Positions 1-7,356 of a stretch of DNA of 64,000 nucleotides are shown one piece after another. Source of the stretch: Rothia nasimurium (GTDB lineage Bacteria; Actinomycetota; Actinomycetes; Actinomycetales; Micrococcaceae); the NCBI RefSeq assembly GCF_928392795.1, contig NZ_CAKMTJ010000005.1, positions 62,001 through 126,000 of the forward strand. Reading direction: 5' to 3'. The notes beneath the pieces were generated by a model. It made no database searches. It was given only the letters and a program-made list of their open reading frames with translations, and had not been told where the DNA came from. Each line of letters opens with the position of its first letter. Position 1 is the stretch's first letter. Position numbers and translations under genes: made by a program.

Positions 1-1166
1 TCAAAACCCAGATCGACGAGCTGCGTTCCAAGGCAGAAGTCGCCCAGCGCGAAGGCAACCTGGCTGAAGCCTCCCGCGTGCTCTACGGCGAAATCCCCGC
101 CCTCGAAGCCGAACTTGCTGCAGCCCAGCAGGCTGAGAACACCGCGTCCGAAGAGTCCATGGTCTCTGAAGAGGTTACCGCCGACGATATCGCCGAGGTG
201 ATCTCCTCCTGGACCGGCATCCCCGCCGGCCGTATGCTCCAGGGCGAATCCGAGAAGCTGCTGCACATGGAAGACGAACTGGGCAAGCGCCTGATCGGCC
301 AGAAGAAGGCCGTCACCGCCGTGGCCGATGCCGTGCGTCGCTCCCGCGCCGGAATCTCTGACCCCGACCGCCCCATCGGCTCCTTCCTGTTCCTGGGCCC
401 CACCGGCGTCGGTAAAACCGAGCTGGCCAAGGCCCTGGCCGAGTTCCAGTTCGACGACGAACGCGCCCTGGTGCGTATCGACATGAGCGAATACGCCGAA
501 AAGCACGCCGTCGCCCGCCTGGTTGGTGCCCCTCCCGGCTACGTTGGCTACGAAGAGGGTGGCCAGCTTACCGAAGCTGTACGCCGCCGCCCCTACTCGG
601 TCGTGCTGCTCGATGAGGTCGAAAAGGCCCACCCTGAGGTCTTCGACATCCTGCTCCAGGTGCTCGATGATGGACGTCTGACCGACGGTCAGGGCCGCAC
701 CGTGGACTTCCGCAATGTCATCCTGATTCTGACCTCTAACCTGGGCTCCCAGTTCCTGATTGACCAGAGTCTCGACGATGAAGCCCGCAAGAGCGCGGTC
801 ATGAACACCGTGAATGCCAGCTTCAAGCCGGAGTTCCTCAACCGCCTGGATGAGGTCATCATGTTTGAGCCCCTCTCAGCCGATGACCTGGCCTCCATTG
901 TGGGTCTACAGATCGCTTCGATGGCCCGCCGCCTGGAAGACCGCCGCCTGACCCTGGACGTCACGCCTGCCGCCACCGAGTGGCTGGGACTTGCCGGCTA
1001 TGACCCGGCCTACGGCGCCCGTCCGCTCCGCCGCCTCGTGCAGCGCGAAATCGGCGACCGCCTAGCCAAGGGAATCCTAGCCGGTTCCATCAAGGACGGC
1101 GACACCGTACGCGTGGACGTCAACCCCGATGTCACCGTCGACGGGCTGGTCGTCACCGCCGAGTAA
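1..1166 (+). CDS. clpB: ATP-dependent chaperone ClpB, C-terminal part (runs off the left edge)
   Basis: The reading frame is open from base 3, so the start lies upstream of the window. The visible part holds the end of the middle coiled-coil region and the whole second AAA+ domain. The linker carries the SWTGIP segment. The Walker A motif is [16 protein letters not shown], the Walker B region is [14 protein letters not shown], the sensor/arginine-finger region includes [11 protein letters not shown], and the C-terminal D2-small domain ends [15 protein letters not shown]. ClpB is a cytoplasmic hexameric disaggregase that works with DnaK to pull polypeptides out of aggregates. The middle coiled coil separates it from ClpC and ClpA. 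A strong terminator follows directly, so clpB is the last gene of its transcript. Confidence 0.95.
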   Translation, partial: KTQIDELRSKAEVAQREGNLAEASRVLYGEIPALEAELAAAQQAENTASEESMVSEEVTADDIAEVISSWTGIPAGRMLQGESEKLLHMEDELGKRLIGQKKAVTAVADAVRRSRAGISDPDRPIGSFLFLGPTGVGKTELAKALAEFQFDDERALVRIDMSEYAEKHAVARLVGAPPGYVGYEEGGQLTEAVRRRPYSVVLLDEVEKAHPEVFDILLQVLDDGRLTDGQGRTVDFRNVILILTSNLGSQFLIDQSLDDEARKSAVMNTVNASFKPEFLNRLDEVIMFEPLSADDLASIVGLQIASMARRLEDRRLTLDVTPAATEWLGLAGYDPAYGARPLRRLVQREIGDRLAKGILAGSIKDGDTVRVDVNPDVTVDGLVVTAE

Positions 1167-1179
1167 AAGCCGGGAATAA

Positions 1180-1251
1180 CCCTATTGCTTCTCTCTTGAC
1201 CCTGCGGATTATCTCGGGGTCAAGAGAGAAGCGATAGGGTCTTTGTCTTTT
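1180..1251 (+). terminator. Intrinsic terminator after clpB
   Basis: An inverted repeat with 23-bp arms (1180-1202 and 1217-1239, one G-U pair) closes on a 14-nt loop and is followed by the T-rich tract TCTTTGTCTTTT. It ends the clpB transcript 11 bp before the sirtuin start codon, so the sirtuin must start at or inside this region or depend on readthrough. Confidence 0.9.
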
Positions 1252-1262
1252 AAACTGGAAGA

Positions 1263-2264
1263 GTGAACCAGTCCCAGCCCCGCCCCGTACCCAATACGCT
1301 CGATACCCGCTTTGCCGGGGCGTCCGCGTCCATCACCGCACACGCCGATATCGCCGCCACCCACGCGGCCGCCCTGCGCTCCATCGACCGGGTGGTGGCT
1401 GAAACAGCCCAGCCCACCGACCCGCAGGTAGCGGCGGACGGCATCCGGCAACTCCTGCACGACGGGCAGGTTCTGGTGCTCACAGGGGCAGGAATCTCCA
1501 CAGGCTCAGGGATCCCCGACTACCGCGGCCCCGCCGGGTCCCTGCGTAACCACCGGCCCATGACCTACCAGGAATTCCGTTTCGACGAGGTGGCGCGGCA
1601 GCGCTACTGGGCCCGATCTTTTGTGGGCTGGCGGCAGATGAACCGGGCCCGCCCCAATACCGCCCACTACCTGCTCGCAGACCTCGAAGCCCAGGGGCGC
1701 CTTGCCGGGCTGATTACCCAAAACGTGGATGGCCTGCACACCGCAGCCGGCTCCCGTAAGGTCGTTACCCTGCACGGGGATCTTTCCCGCATCGAGTGCC
1801 TAGACTGCGGGGCGGACGAGGGGCGCACCTCCCTGGACGCCCGCATTGAGGCCGCCAACCCCGGCTACCTCGAACGCCTTGCCAGCACCACCTTGCAGGT
1901 CAACCCCGATGGCGACGCTGACATCGACGCCCGCTTTATCCAGGATTTTCAGATGGTCGGCTGCCTGGCCTGCGGCTCAACCAAGCTCAAACCCGCTGTG
2001 GTCTACTTCGGCGAACCCGTTCCACCTGCCCGCAAGCAGGCCGTCAAAGAACTGGGGGAGCGGGCGCGCTCCCTGCTGGTGCTTGGCTCCTCCCTGGCGG
2101 TGATGAGCTCCTACAAAATCGCCCTTGACTTCGCCCGCGCGGGCAAGCCCATCGCCGTCATCAACCAGGGCCCTGGCCGGGCGGACGCGCGTGCCACCTA
2201 CCTCTGGCGCGCCGACGTCACCGACGCCCTTTATGCCGTTACAGCCCCGCATGAAGGCATCTAA
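1263..2264 (+). CDS. Sir2-family NAD-dependent protein deacylase (sirtuin)
   Basis: Sirtuins remove acyl groups from lysine using NAD+, releasing nicotinamide and O-acyl-ADP-ribose, in the cytoplasm. The protein has the Rossmann NAD motif VLTGAGISTGSGIPDYRG (about residues 72-89), the TQNVDGLH motif (about 152-159), the catalytic His in TLHGD (about 171), and a zinc ribbon with two CxxC pairs (ECLDCG and GCLACG). The pairs are separated by an insertion of about 50 residues, longer than usual. The first ~50 residues precede the conserved core, so a start further downstream is possible. The chosen GTG follows a GGAAG sequence. At 333 aa it is longer than the usual 240-280 aa of bacterial sirtuins because of these two additions. 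Confidence 0.9.
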   Translation: MNQSQPRPVPNTLDTRFAGASASITAHADIAATHAAALRSIDRVVAETAQPTDPQVAADGIRQLLHDGQVLVLTGAGISTGSGIPDYRGPAGSLRNHRPMTYQEFRFDEVARQRYWARSFVGWRQMNRARPNTAHYLLADLEAQGRLAGLITQNVDGLHTAAGSRKVVTLHGDLSRIECLDCGADEGRTSLDARIEAANPGYLERLASTTLQVNPDGDADIDARFIQDFQMVGCLACGSTKLKPAVVYFGEPVPPARKQAVKELGERARSLLVLGSSLAVMSSYKIALDFARAGKPIAVINQGPGRADARATYLWRADVTDALYAVTAPHEGI

Positions 2265-2327
2265 AACTTTTTCTTCTGTGAGTTTCACCAGGTCAAAGGC
2301 ACTAAAGGGGATATCTGTAGGCGCTCA

Positions 2328-2364
2328 TAAGTGAAGGCTAAGTACAACACAGGCTAAACACAGA
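2328..2364 (+). promoter_or_regulatory. Upstream element copy 1 (paired with 2644-2680)
   Basis: This 37-bp block about 60-95 bp upstream of the GTG at 2425 aligns without gaps to a block at 2644-2680 upstream of the ATG at 2737, with 29 of 37 identical bases by eye. Both contain repeated (A)GSYTAA-like words (GGCTAAG, GGCTAAA) at roughly two-helical-turn spacing, a layout common for OmpR-family regulators. The regulator cannot be named from the sequence. The shared element suggests that the two decayed genes were once parts of one co-regulated system. Confidence 0.45.
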
Positions 2365-2424
2365 CTCTGAGAGAACACTGGTTATCAAGCAAAGCAAGAC
2401 CAGATACACCCCTCGGAGAACCCC

Positions 2425-2628
2425 GTGAACACCATCATCACAGCAGCCGCCCTCGACCTCGTCGCCATCCTGATTCTGTGCGGCATGTACGTCACTCGCC
2501 ACCGGCTCCCTTACCAGCGTGCGCTAGGGGTCAGTGAGCGAGCAGGACGCCCGCACCCGCTTTACTTGCCAGGGGCAAGAAAGCCGGGGCGGGCGTCCTT
2601 ATTTTTACCTTTTGATAAGGGGAAATAA
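2425..2628 (+). pseudogene. Remnant of a DUF4956 membrane protein (N-terminus only)
   Basis: The GTG at 2425 follows CTCGGAGAA. The first ~28 residues form one hydrophobic helix followed by a short basic stretch (LDLVAILILCGMYVTRHR). This resembles the N-terminus of DUF4956 proteins, which are usually over 200 aa with several membrane segments. After that point the reading becomes Arg/Pro/Gly-rich and runs straight through a terminator hairpin (2544-2606), so the rest is not real coding sequence. DUF4956 genes normally neighbour a VTC polyphosphate-polymerase-domain gene and a carbohydrate-binding-domain gene, and remnants of both families lie in the next gene. I read this as a deletion scar. 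The family match is from memory and rests on a short stretch. Confidence 0.5.
2544..2606 (+). terminator. Intrinsic terminator after the DUF4956 remnant
   Basis: Arms at 2544-2563 and 2580-2599 (AGGACGCCCGC pairing with GCGGGCGTCCT, plus an inner part) enclose a smaller stem, and TTATTTTTA follows. It lies inside the open frame that starts at 2425, which is why that frame is not believed past about residue 40. Confidence 0.75.
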
Positions 2629-2643
2629 AAAAGTTTGGCATGC

Positions 2644-2680
2644 ATAAGTTCAAGCTAAGTTCACCACAGCTTAAACATAG
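2644..2680 (+). promoter_or_regulatory. Upstream element copy 2 (paired with 2328-2364)
   Basis: This is the second copy of the 37-bp block, about 57-93 bp before the ATG at 2737. It carries AAGCTAAGTTCACC and AGCTTAAAC in direct orientation. Conservation of this block in front of two unrelated coding remnants argues for a common regulator. Confidence 0.45.
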
Positions 2681-2736
2681 CTTCGCCCACCAGACTGTTA
2701 ACAACAGCCCGAACAGAGCACGACAGAAAGACCGCC

Positions 2737-3054
2737 ATGACTGCTACAGCCTTCACCCAGAACACCGCCACCCTGGTCCCGGCCCACTGGCCCGGCATCA
2801 GCCTGGACGAGCTGAACGCCAAAGCAGCCATGCAGACCCGCGTTGACCGCAAGTGCATCGTCGACGGCCTCTACGCCCGCACCGACCTAACCCTGGCCGG
2901 TGAAGGTACCCTGAATGTCACCGGTAACTACGGCGACGGCATCGCCAGCGGCGACGGCCTCACCATCAGCGTCAACGGCTCAGAGGCTGGTACCGCTACC
3001 GCAACCTCCGGTGCTGCCGCAGGTGGCATGGGTGGCTTCGGCGGCCGCCCCTAA
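2737..3054 (+). pseudogene. Chimeric remnant: VTC-domain N-terminus joined to a carbohydrate-binding-domain fragment
   Basis: This 105-aa frame joins pieces of two different protein families in frame. Residues ~20-43 (ISLDELNAKAAMQTRVDRK) match the start of VTC polyphosphate-polymerase-like domains, which are normally ~250 aa and carry their catalytic basic residues in a tunnel. Residues ~46-80 (DGLYARTDLTLAGEGTLNV, GDGIASGDGLTI) match the repeated right-handed beta units of the carbohydrate-binding/DUF4353 proteins found in the same clusters. The tail is Gly/Ala-rich. The native Tyr after VDRK is Cys here. No transmembrane or signal segment is present. The simplest explanation is an internal deletion that fused the first gene to a late part of another. 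The fusion has kept a start codon, an upstream element and a terminator, so it may still be expressed. Confidence 0.55.
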
Positions 3055-3119
3055 AGCCCCATAGACTCAGCCGGCGATAACGACACTCGCAGCCTAGAAC
3101 TTCGCCGGCTGCCCTACCG

Positions 3120-3165
3120 CTCCGCGTCACCTCTTTCTGGTCGGGTGACGCGGAGCTTCTCTTTG
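3120..3165 (+). terminator. Terminator after the chimeric remnant
   Basis: The arms CTCCGCGTCACC (3120-3131) and GGTGACGCGGAG (3144-3155) are perfectly complementary, and CTTCTCTTT follows. Confidence 0.8.
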
Positions 3166-3371
3166 CCAGGAAGGGAGCTAAGTGAAATAAAACGACCGTT
3201 CTCTATATTTTTGTGGTTTTTAGCAGTTTCTTACATCTCATGTGGCGAACAGGCAAGCAAAGATGCGCAAAAACATGTACCCTTAGATACAGAAAAGACT
3301 GAAAGTTTTTCTGGCACGCCCCTGCGCGCACGCGGGTGGCCAGATACGAGCGATAAAGAGGGGGTCTCGCC

Positions 3372-3578
3372 ATGGGGCGCGGCCGTCAGAAGGCTAAAGC
3401 AACTCGGCAGGCTCGGGAGATGAAGTACTTCAGCCCCGACACCGACTACACTGCACTTGAGCGGGAGCTCAGCAAGAATGCTGGTTCTCAGTCTAAGTCG
3501 TCTGGTTATCAGTACGATGACGAGGACGACTACGCAGAATACGCAGATAAGTACGCCGACGATTATCAGGAGAAGTAA
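3372..3578 (+). CDS. DUF3073 domain protein
   Basis: The 68-aa protein begins MGRGRQKAKATRQAREMKYF, continues with SPDTDYTALERELS and ends in an acidic tail rich in Asp, Glu and Tyr. This is the usual form of the DUF3073 family, small cytoplasmic proteins of unknown function in Actinobacteria. A GAGGGGG Shine-Dalgarno lies 8 bp before the ATG. In many actinobacteria this gene lies just downstream of purM. Here purM is about 4 kb away and convergent, with the 3.65-7.3 kb accessory block between them, which suggests that block was inserted between the two. Confidence 0.9.
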   Translation: MGRGRQKAKATRQAREMKYFSPDTDYTALERELSKNAGSQSKSSGYQYDDEDDYAEYADKYADDYQEK

Positions 3579-3650
3579 CCCGCGTAGTACCACGCGGGTT
3601 CTTCCCGTCTCTTTTTCTAGCCCGCCACCGCCTGCCGGTGGCGGGCTTTT
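3577..3650 (+). terminator. Two tandem terminator hairpins after DUF3073
   Basis: The first hairpin has arms 3577-3585 and 3592-3600 (AACCCGCGT/ACGCGGGTT), with a CTCTTTTTC tract downstream. The second has arms 3619-3630 and 3636-3647 (AGCCCGCCACCG/CGGTGGCGGGCT) and runs into TTTT. The left repeat of the endonuclease cassette begins 5 bp later. Confidence 0.85.
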
Positions 3651-3654
3651 GTAT

Positions 3655-3782
3655 GGGCGGGGGCGCAACATGTTGTGGCTACCGCCAAATGTGGCAGTGG
3701 CGTCGCCACATTTGGCGGTCAGTGCCACAGTTAGAAAAGGGTTAGCGGTGTAGGCGCGGACGTCCGTGCTCGGCTAGGCGCG
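3655..3782 (+). repeat. Direct repeat A1, containing a 15-bp-arm palindrome
   Basis: This 128-bp block repeats at 4879-5006 at a constant offset of 1224 bp, with 7 mismatches by eye. Inside it ACCGCCAAATGTGGC (3681-3695) and its exact reverse complement (3705-3719) flank a 9-nt spacer. The block also contains AACATGTT and the palindrome-like GCGCGGACGTCC. No T-run follows, so it is not a standard terminator. Confidence 0.9.
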
Positions 3783-3919
3783 TCGCGCAGAGTCGTCCGT
3801 CTTCGCGGCTCCTGGAGCAGCGCCGATACTTGCAAAGCTGTCAAGCCCTGTGGACGATTCTTAACACATAGCGAGGCCGCTACGACATACAGGCTGATAA
3901 GAGCAAAAAATAGCTGAAG

Positions 3920-3928
3920 TTATCCACA
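3920..3928 (+). promoter_or_regulatory. DnaA-box-like TTATCCACA upstream of cassette-A gene
   Basis: TTATCCACA is the textbook DnaA box. It lies 52 bp before the ATG at 3981, inside the longer motif AGTTATCCACAGATTC. The paralogous gene at 16551 has AGTTTTCCACAGGTTC at 16489-16504, the matching place. Conservation between the two otherwise different upstream regions suggests a function in expression or replication coupling. Confidence 0.5.
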
Positions 3929-3980
3929 GATTCACCGCCCCCTCTAGAAAACGCGAGGTCTGGTGGTCAAGGTAGTGGGT

Positions 3981-4877
3981 ATGAGCAGGATATACGATCA
4001 GATCAAAACCTCATCGGAGCTGAAAGACGAAGGTATCAGCTCGTCCGAAATTTCTCGGCGGTGTCGACGGGGTCTACTGTATAAGATCGCGACCAATGCC
4101 TATACGCCGGTGCAGACATGGCAAAGTTGGGACGGCCGTCACCGGTTTATAGCCCAGCATGTGGCGTTTATGAAGACGCACCCTCAGTATGTGCTGAGTC
4201 ATTCATCTGCAGCTCTTTGGTGGGGAGCGCCTTTATTGGAAGCACCCGCAAAGATATGGGTGAGCAGCGCTTCTTCTGCTGTGCGGTCAAAACCGGGTGT
4301 ACATGTGAGTAGGTCGCGCAAAGAAATCTGTGACCAGGCAGTACTGAATCAGGGGCTAGCTGTGACTACGCCTCTTCAGACGATACTTGACTGCTGTCAG
4401 AGTCTTCCTTTTTTGAGTGCTTTGTGCGTTGCGGACTATTTTCTGCACCACCGTTTGGTGCCAGCTGCCGAGCTGCGGAGTGCCCTGCTCAAAAGCAGCG
4501 GTAGGTATTCGAAACAGCGTCAAAAGATAGCTGAGTATATGAGCGAAAAATCTGAGTCGCCTGCAGAGACGGTTGCACGGTATCTGGTGATGTCGTGGGG
4601 CCTGTCTCGGCCTGAGGAACAGAAAGTTATTTGGGTGGGGCAGCGGTACTATCGTCCTGATTTTTTGTGGGAGGATGCCAAGGTCATCCTGGAGGTCGAT
4701 GGAGACGTGAAGTACTCGGGAGCTTATGGGCAGCCGGATCATGTGCTTCAGAAGGAGGTTATTCGTCAGCGTGACCTTGAGCTACGAGGCTATCGTTTTG
4801 TGCGTGTTAGGTGGAGCGACCTGATGAATAACCCTGAGCTTGTGCGAAAGAACCTGGTGGACAAGGGCGTCCGCTGA
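3981..4877 (+). CDS. AbiEi-like N-terminus with DUF559/Vsr-type PD-(D/E)XK endonuclease domain (cassette A)
   Basis: The 298-aa protein has a winged-helix-like N-terminus and a middle region with VLSHSSAALWWGAP and LQTILDCC, typical of proteins labelled AbiEi-antitoxin-like. Its C-terminal domain has the nuclease signature: SESPAE (about 191-196), then RPDFLW (D227), ILEVDG (E238, D240) and K244, and finally IRQRDLELRGYRFVRVRW, the conserved end of DUF559/Vsr-like folds. All PD-(D/E)XK residues are present, so it could be active. It is homologous along its length to the protein at 16551-17474, with the same D-x10-E-x-D-x3-K spacing. The ATG at 3981 is preferred to the GTG at 3963 because AAGG lies 8 bp before it and it matches the paralogue's start. 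Its biological role is unknown; defence, homing or a toxin-antitoxin function are all possible. No partner gene is adjacent. Confidence 0.75.
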   Translation: MSRIYDQIKTSSELKDEGISSSEISRRCRRGLLYKIATNAYTPVQTWQSWDGRHRFIAQHVAFMKTHPQYVLSHSSAALWWGAPLLEAPAKIWVSSASSAVRSKPGVHVSRSRKEICDQAVLNQGLAVTTPLQTILDCCQSLPFLSALCVADYFLHHRLVPAAELRSALLKSSGRYSKQRQKIAEYMSEKSESPAETVARYLVMSWGLSRPEEQKVIWVGQRYYRPDFLWEDAKVILEVDGDVKYSGAYGQPDHVLQKEVIRQRDLELRGYRFVRVRWSDLMNNPELVRKNLVDKGVR

Positions 4878-4878
4878 A

Positions 4879-5006
4879 GGGCGTGAGCGCAACATGTTGT
4901 GGCTACCGCCAAATGTGGCGGTGGCGTTGCCACATTTGGCGGTCAGCGCCACAGTTAGAAAAGGGTTAGCGGTGTAGGCGCGGACGTCCGCGCTCGGCTA
5001 GGTGCG
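4879..5006 (+). repeat. Direct repeat A2
   Basis: This is the second copy of the 128-bp repeat, same orientation as 3655-3782. The palindrome arms are at 4905-4919 and 4929-4943. In this copy GCGCGGACGTCCGCGC (4979-4994) is a perfect 16-bp palindrome, where the left copy has one change. It starts one base after the TGA of the endonuclease gene and ends 73 bp before the glycosidase start codon. Confidence 0.9.
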
Positions 5007-5079
5007 CTCGGTTGCAGTCACAGCTGGGGCATAGGTTAGACAAGCCTTCGTCATGGGTTAGCCGCCCATAGTTGAAGGT

Positions 5080-6111
5080 ATGAACAACAGCGCAGACCAG
5101 AACATCGAACAGAACCCGCAGCAGACCCAGGCAGAGCAGAAGACCAGCTGGGTCAAATCCAAAACCACTCGACGTACCGCCCTCATCGGCGGTCTGGGCC
5201 TTTTGGGCACCGCAGGTCTGGGTAGCGGATGGGCCTACAACCGCTACCTGCGTGACCACACCGAAATCGCAGACGTAGCCGCCTACGAGGCCCAGGCTGC
5301 TTCTAACAGCACCACGAGCGCCGCGGCGTCCGACACCGAACTGACCAACATGCAGGTGACCGACACCGGCGTCACCGCAGATAACGGCTCTATCGCCCTG
5401 AATACCATCGTGCTCAACGAGGGCACCAGCGACCAAATCACTGCCTATACCGCGGAGGTTAAGCTGGGGTCGGCGAGCATCCTGCGCTCGGCCTTCGCCA
5501 ACAACCAGTTCGGCCTGAACATCGTGCAGAACCCCAGCGAAATGGCAGCGGCTCACAATGCTATCTGGGCTATCAACGGCGACTACTACGGCTTCCGCGA
5601 AACCGGCATTGTGGTGCGTAACGGCGTGGTTTACCGCGACTCTCCTGCCCGCACCGGTCTAGCCTTCTACGCTGACGGCAGCGTCAAAATCTACGACGAA
5701 ACCGCCACCACCGCCCAGGCACTCGTTGATGAGGGCGTGCTCAACACCCTTTCCTTCGGCCCGGCACTGGTGGAGAACGGCGCGATCCTCGACGGCATCG
5801 AGGACGTCGAAGTCGACACCAACTTCGGTAACCACTCTATCCAGGGCGAGCAGCCCCGCACCGCGGTGGGCGTCATTGGCACCAACCACCTGCTCTTCAT
5901 GGTGGTCGACGGCCGCTCAGAAGGCTACTCCCGCGGTGCCACCATGACCGAACTGGCCCAGATAATGATTGACGCCGGCTGTACCACCGCCTACAACATC
6001 GACGGTGGCGGCTCATCGGTCATGATTTTCAACGACTCACTGGTCAACAACCCGCTCGGTAAGGGCGAAGAACGCGAAACCAGCGACATTCTCTACATCG
6101 CAGGAGCCTAA
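5080..6111 (+). CDS. Phosphodiester glycosidase (NAGPA-domain) envelope protein
   Basis: The first ~30 residues are polar and Gln-rich. A TTRRTALIGGLGLLGTAGLG segment (about 30-50) follows, which is a signal or anchor helix with a twin-arginine pair, so the domain should face outside. Residues ~110-343 carry the hallmarks of the phosphodiester glycosidase family: INGDYYGFR, SFGPALVENG, PRTAVGV, MVVDGRSEGYSRGATMTELA and YNIDGGGSSVM. Related domains cleave GlcNAc-1-phosphodiesters or act on exopolysaccharide and wall-teichoic glycans. The glycosyltransferase/GtrA gene follows 5 bp downstream. In related genomes this pair sits with VTC, DUF4956 and carbohydrate-binding genes, which here exist only as remnants at 2.4-3.05 kb. 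The ATG has GAAGG 4 bp upstream. Confidence 0.85.
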   Translation: MNNSADQNIEQNPQQTQAEQKTSWVKSKTTRRTALIGGLGLLGTAGLGSGWAYNRYLRDHTEIADVAAYEAQAASNSTTSAAASDTELTNMQVTDTGVTADNGSIALNTIVLNEGTSDQITAYTAEVKLGSASILRSAFANNQFGLNIVQNPSEMAAAHNAIWAINGDYYGFRETGIVVRNGVVYRDSPARTGLAFYADGSVKIYDETATTAQALVDEGVLNTLSFGPALVENGAILDGIEDVEVDTNFGNHSIQGEQPRTAVGVIGTNHLLFMVVDGRSEGYSRGATMTELAQIMIDAGCTTAYNIDGGGSSVMIFNDSLVNNPLGKGEERETSDILYIAGA

Positions 6112-6116
6112 ACGCC

Positions 6117-7334
6117 ATGCTGATTCTGATTCCCGCCTACAAGCCCGATACCTCCCTGGTGCGTCTTATCGACGATATAGACGCCCGCGCCCACGCCGAG
6201 AGCACCAGCGCCCGCGTGCTGGTGGTCAACGACGGCTCCGGCTCAGACTTCGCTCCTATCTTTGAGCAGGTCGAACAGCTGGGTGCCCGGCTAGCCCCTG
6301 CGCCTTCGGTCGAGCGTTGTTTTGCCCGGTCTGGGCTGGTATCGGTGACTGTGCTGCACCTGCCCGCTAACGGTGGTAAGGGTGCAGCGCTGCGGGCGGG
6401 AATCACCTGGGCTCAGGCTGAGGCACCCGGTGAGGTTATCGTGACCGCGGACGCTGACGGCCAGCACCTGCCCGCCGATATCCTGGCCGTGGGTAGGGAA
6501 GCGGCGGCGCAGGCGTCCGCCGGGCAAAAAACCCTGGTGATGGGCGTGCGAACCATTGCCGACCCCACCGTCCCCGAGACCCGGGTGCCGCTGCGCTCCC
6601 GGGTGGGCAACGCCCTGACCGCCGCCCTGTTTGGCTTGTCGACCGGGCAGAAACTGGCTGATACCCAGACCGGCCTGCGCGGGCTGACCCCGCAGATTCT
6701 GCCCTGGGCGCTCGATCTGCCCGGTGACCGCTACGAGTATGAGTTCAATATGCTGCTGCGGGCCTCGCGCTTTGGGGTTCAACTGACCCAGGTGCCGATT
6801 ACTAAGGTTTACGAGCCGGGTAACCCCACCAGCCACTTCAACCCGGTCCGGGACTCCCTGCGGATTTACGCGCCGCTGCTGGCCTTCCTGGCGGCAAGCT
6901 TCTCGGGCTTCATCATTGATACGGTGGCCCTGATGGTGCTGGTTGCCCTGGGTGCGCCCCTGCTCCTGGCGGTGGTGGGGGCTCGCGTGACCTCGGCCCT
7001 GTGTAACTTCGCTCTTAACCGTATCGTCATGCACGATGGTGGGCCCCGCCCGCAGACCCACCACTCCCTGGGACGCTATGCGGTACTGGCTGTGGCGATT
7101 CTGGCGACTAACACCGCTCTGCTGGAGGCCCTCACCTGGATAGGGCTGCCGCTGCTGGCAGCTAAGGTGCTGGTCGAGCTGGTGCTCATCCCGGTCAGTT
7201 TTGCGGCGCAGCGCCGCTGGGTGTTTGCCGATCAAGGGCAGGGCACACAGGCAAAGAGCGCGGACGCCGCCCTCCCCGCGCCTGCGCCGGGCGAGCAGGC
7301 ACGTGAGCAGCAAGCCCTGCTCAAGGTTGCCTAA
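6117..7334 (+). CDS. Fused family 2 glycosyltransferase / GtrA-like membrane protein
   Basis: Residues 1-~225 form a GT-A glycosyltransferase: LILIPAYKPD at the N-terminus, a nucleotide-binding VVNDGSGSD, the LPANGGKGAALRAGI loop and the DXD-like TADADGQH. Like DPM1-type enzymes, it probably moves a sugar from an NDP-sugar to a lipid carrier. Residues ~255-375 form a GtrA domain with four hydrophobic segments (ending FAAQRRWVF), thought to flip or handle polyprenyl-linked sugars. The C-terminal ~30 residues are disordered and Ala-rich. It is transcribed with the phosphodiester glycosidase, whose end supplies CAGGAG as ribosome site. Together they suggest decoration of a surface glycan. Confidence 0.88.
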   Translation: MLILIPAYKPDTSLVRLIDDIDARAHAESTSARVLVVNDGSGSDFAPIFEQVEQLGARLAPAPSVERCFARSGLVSVTVLHLPANGGKGAALRAGITWAQAEAPGEVIVTADADGQHLPADILAVGREAAAQASAGQKTLVMGVRTIADPTVPETRVPLRSRVGNALTAALFGLSTGQKLADTQTGLRGLTPQILPWALDLPGDRYEYEFNMLLRASRFGVQLTQVPITKVYEPGNPTSHFNPVRDSLRIYAPLLAFLAASFSGFIIDTVALMVLVALGAPLLLAVVGARVTSALCNFALNRIVMHDGGPRPQTHHSLGRYAVLAVAILATNTALLEALTWIGLPLLAAKVLVELVLIPVSFAAQRRWVFADQGQGTQAKSADAALPAPAPGEQAREQQALLKVA

Positions 7335-7356
7335 CCCCTAAGTGTGGCGTAAATGG

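Larger units (their letters stand above)
3655..5006 (+). mobile_element. Candidate mobile cassette A: one endonuclease-like gene between 128-bp direct repeats
   Basis: The unit consists of repeat A1 (3655-3782), about 200 bp of upstream DNA with a TTATCCACA box, a 298-aa gene (3981-4877) and repeat A2 (4879-5006), which starts one base after the stop codon. The gene is visibly poorer in GC than its neighbours; one 60-base line near 4400 is 45% GC. Cassette B at 16335-17544 has the same plan with a homologous gene but unrelated repeat sequence. No transposase, integrase or reverse transcriptase is present, so mobility is inferred only from this architecture. Confidence 0.45.

Noticed and set aside
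1263..2264. Sirtuin as part of a Thoeris/DSR-type anti-phage system
   Set aside because: It is a stand-alone canonical deacylase with zinc cysteines; no TIR or partner gene is nearby.
3145..3423. 92-aa open frame overlapping DUF3073
   Set aside because: It starts inside a terminator hairpin, lacks a ribosome site and overlaps the well-supported DUF3073 gene in another frame.
3655..3782. Repeat A as part of a CRISPR array
   Set aside because: Only two copies exist, 1.2 kb apart, with a gene between them; no regular spacers and no cas genes.
3981..4877. Classic two-gene AbiEi/AbiEii toxin-antitoxin operon
   Set aside because: No toxin-like nucleotidyltransferase gene lies next to either paralogue; each is followed at once by a repeat.
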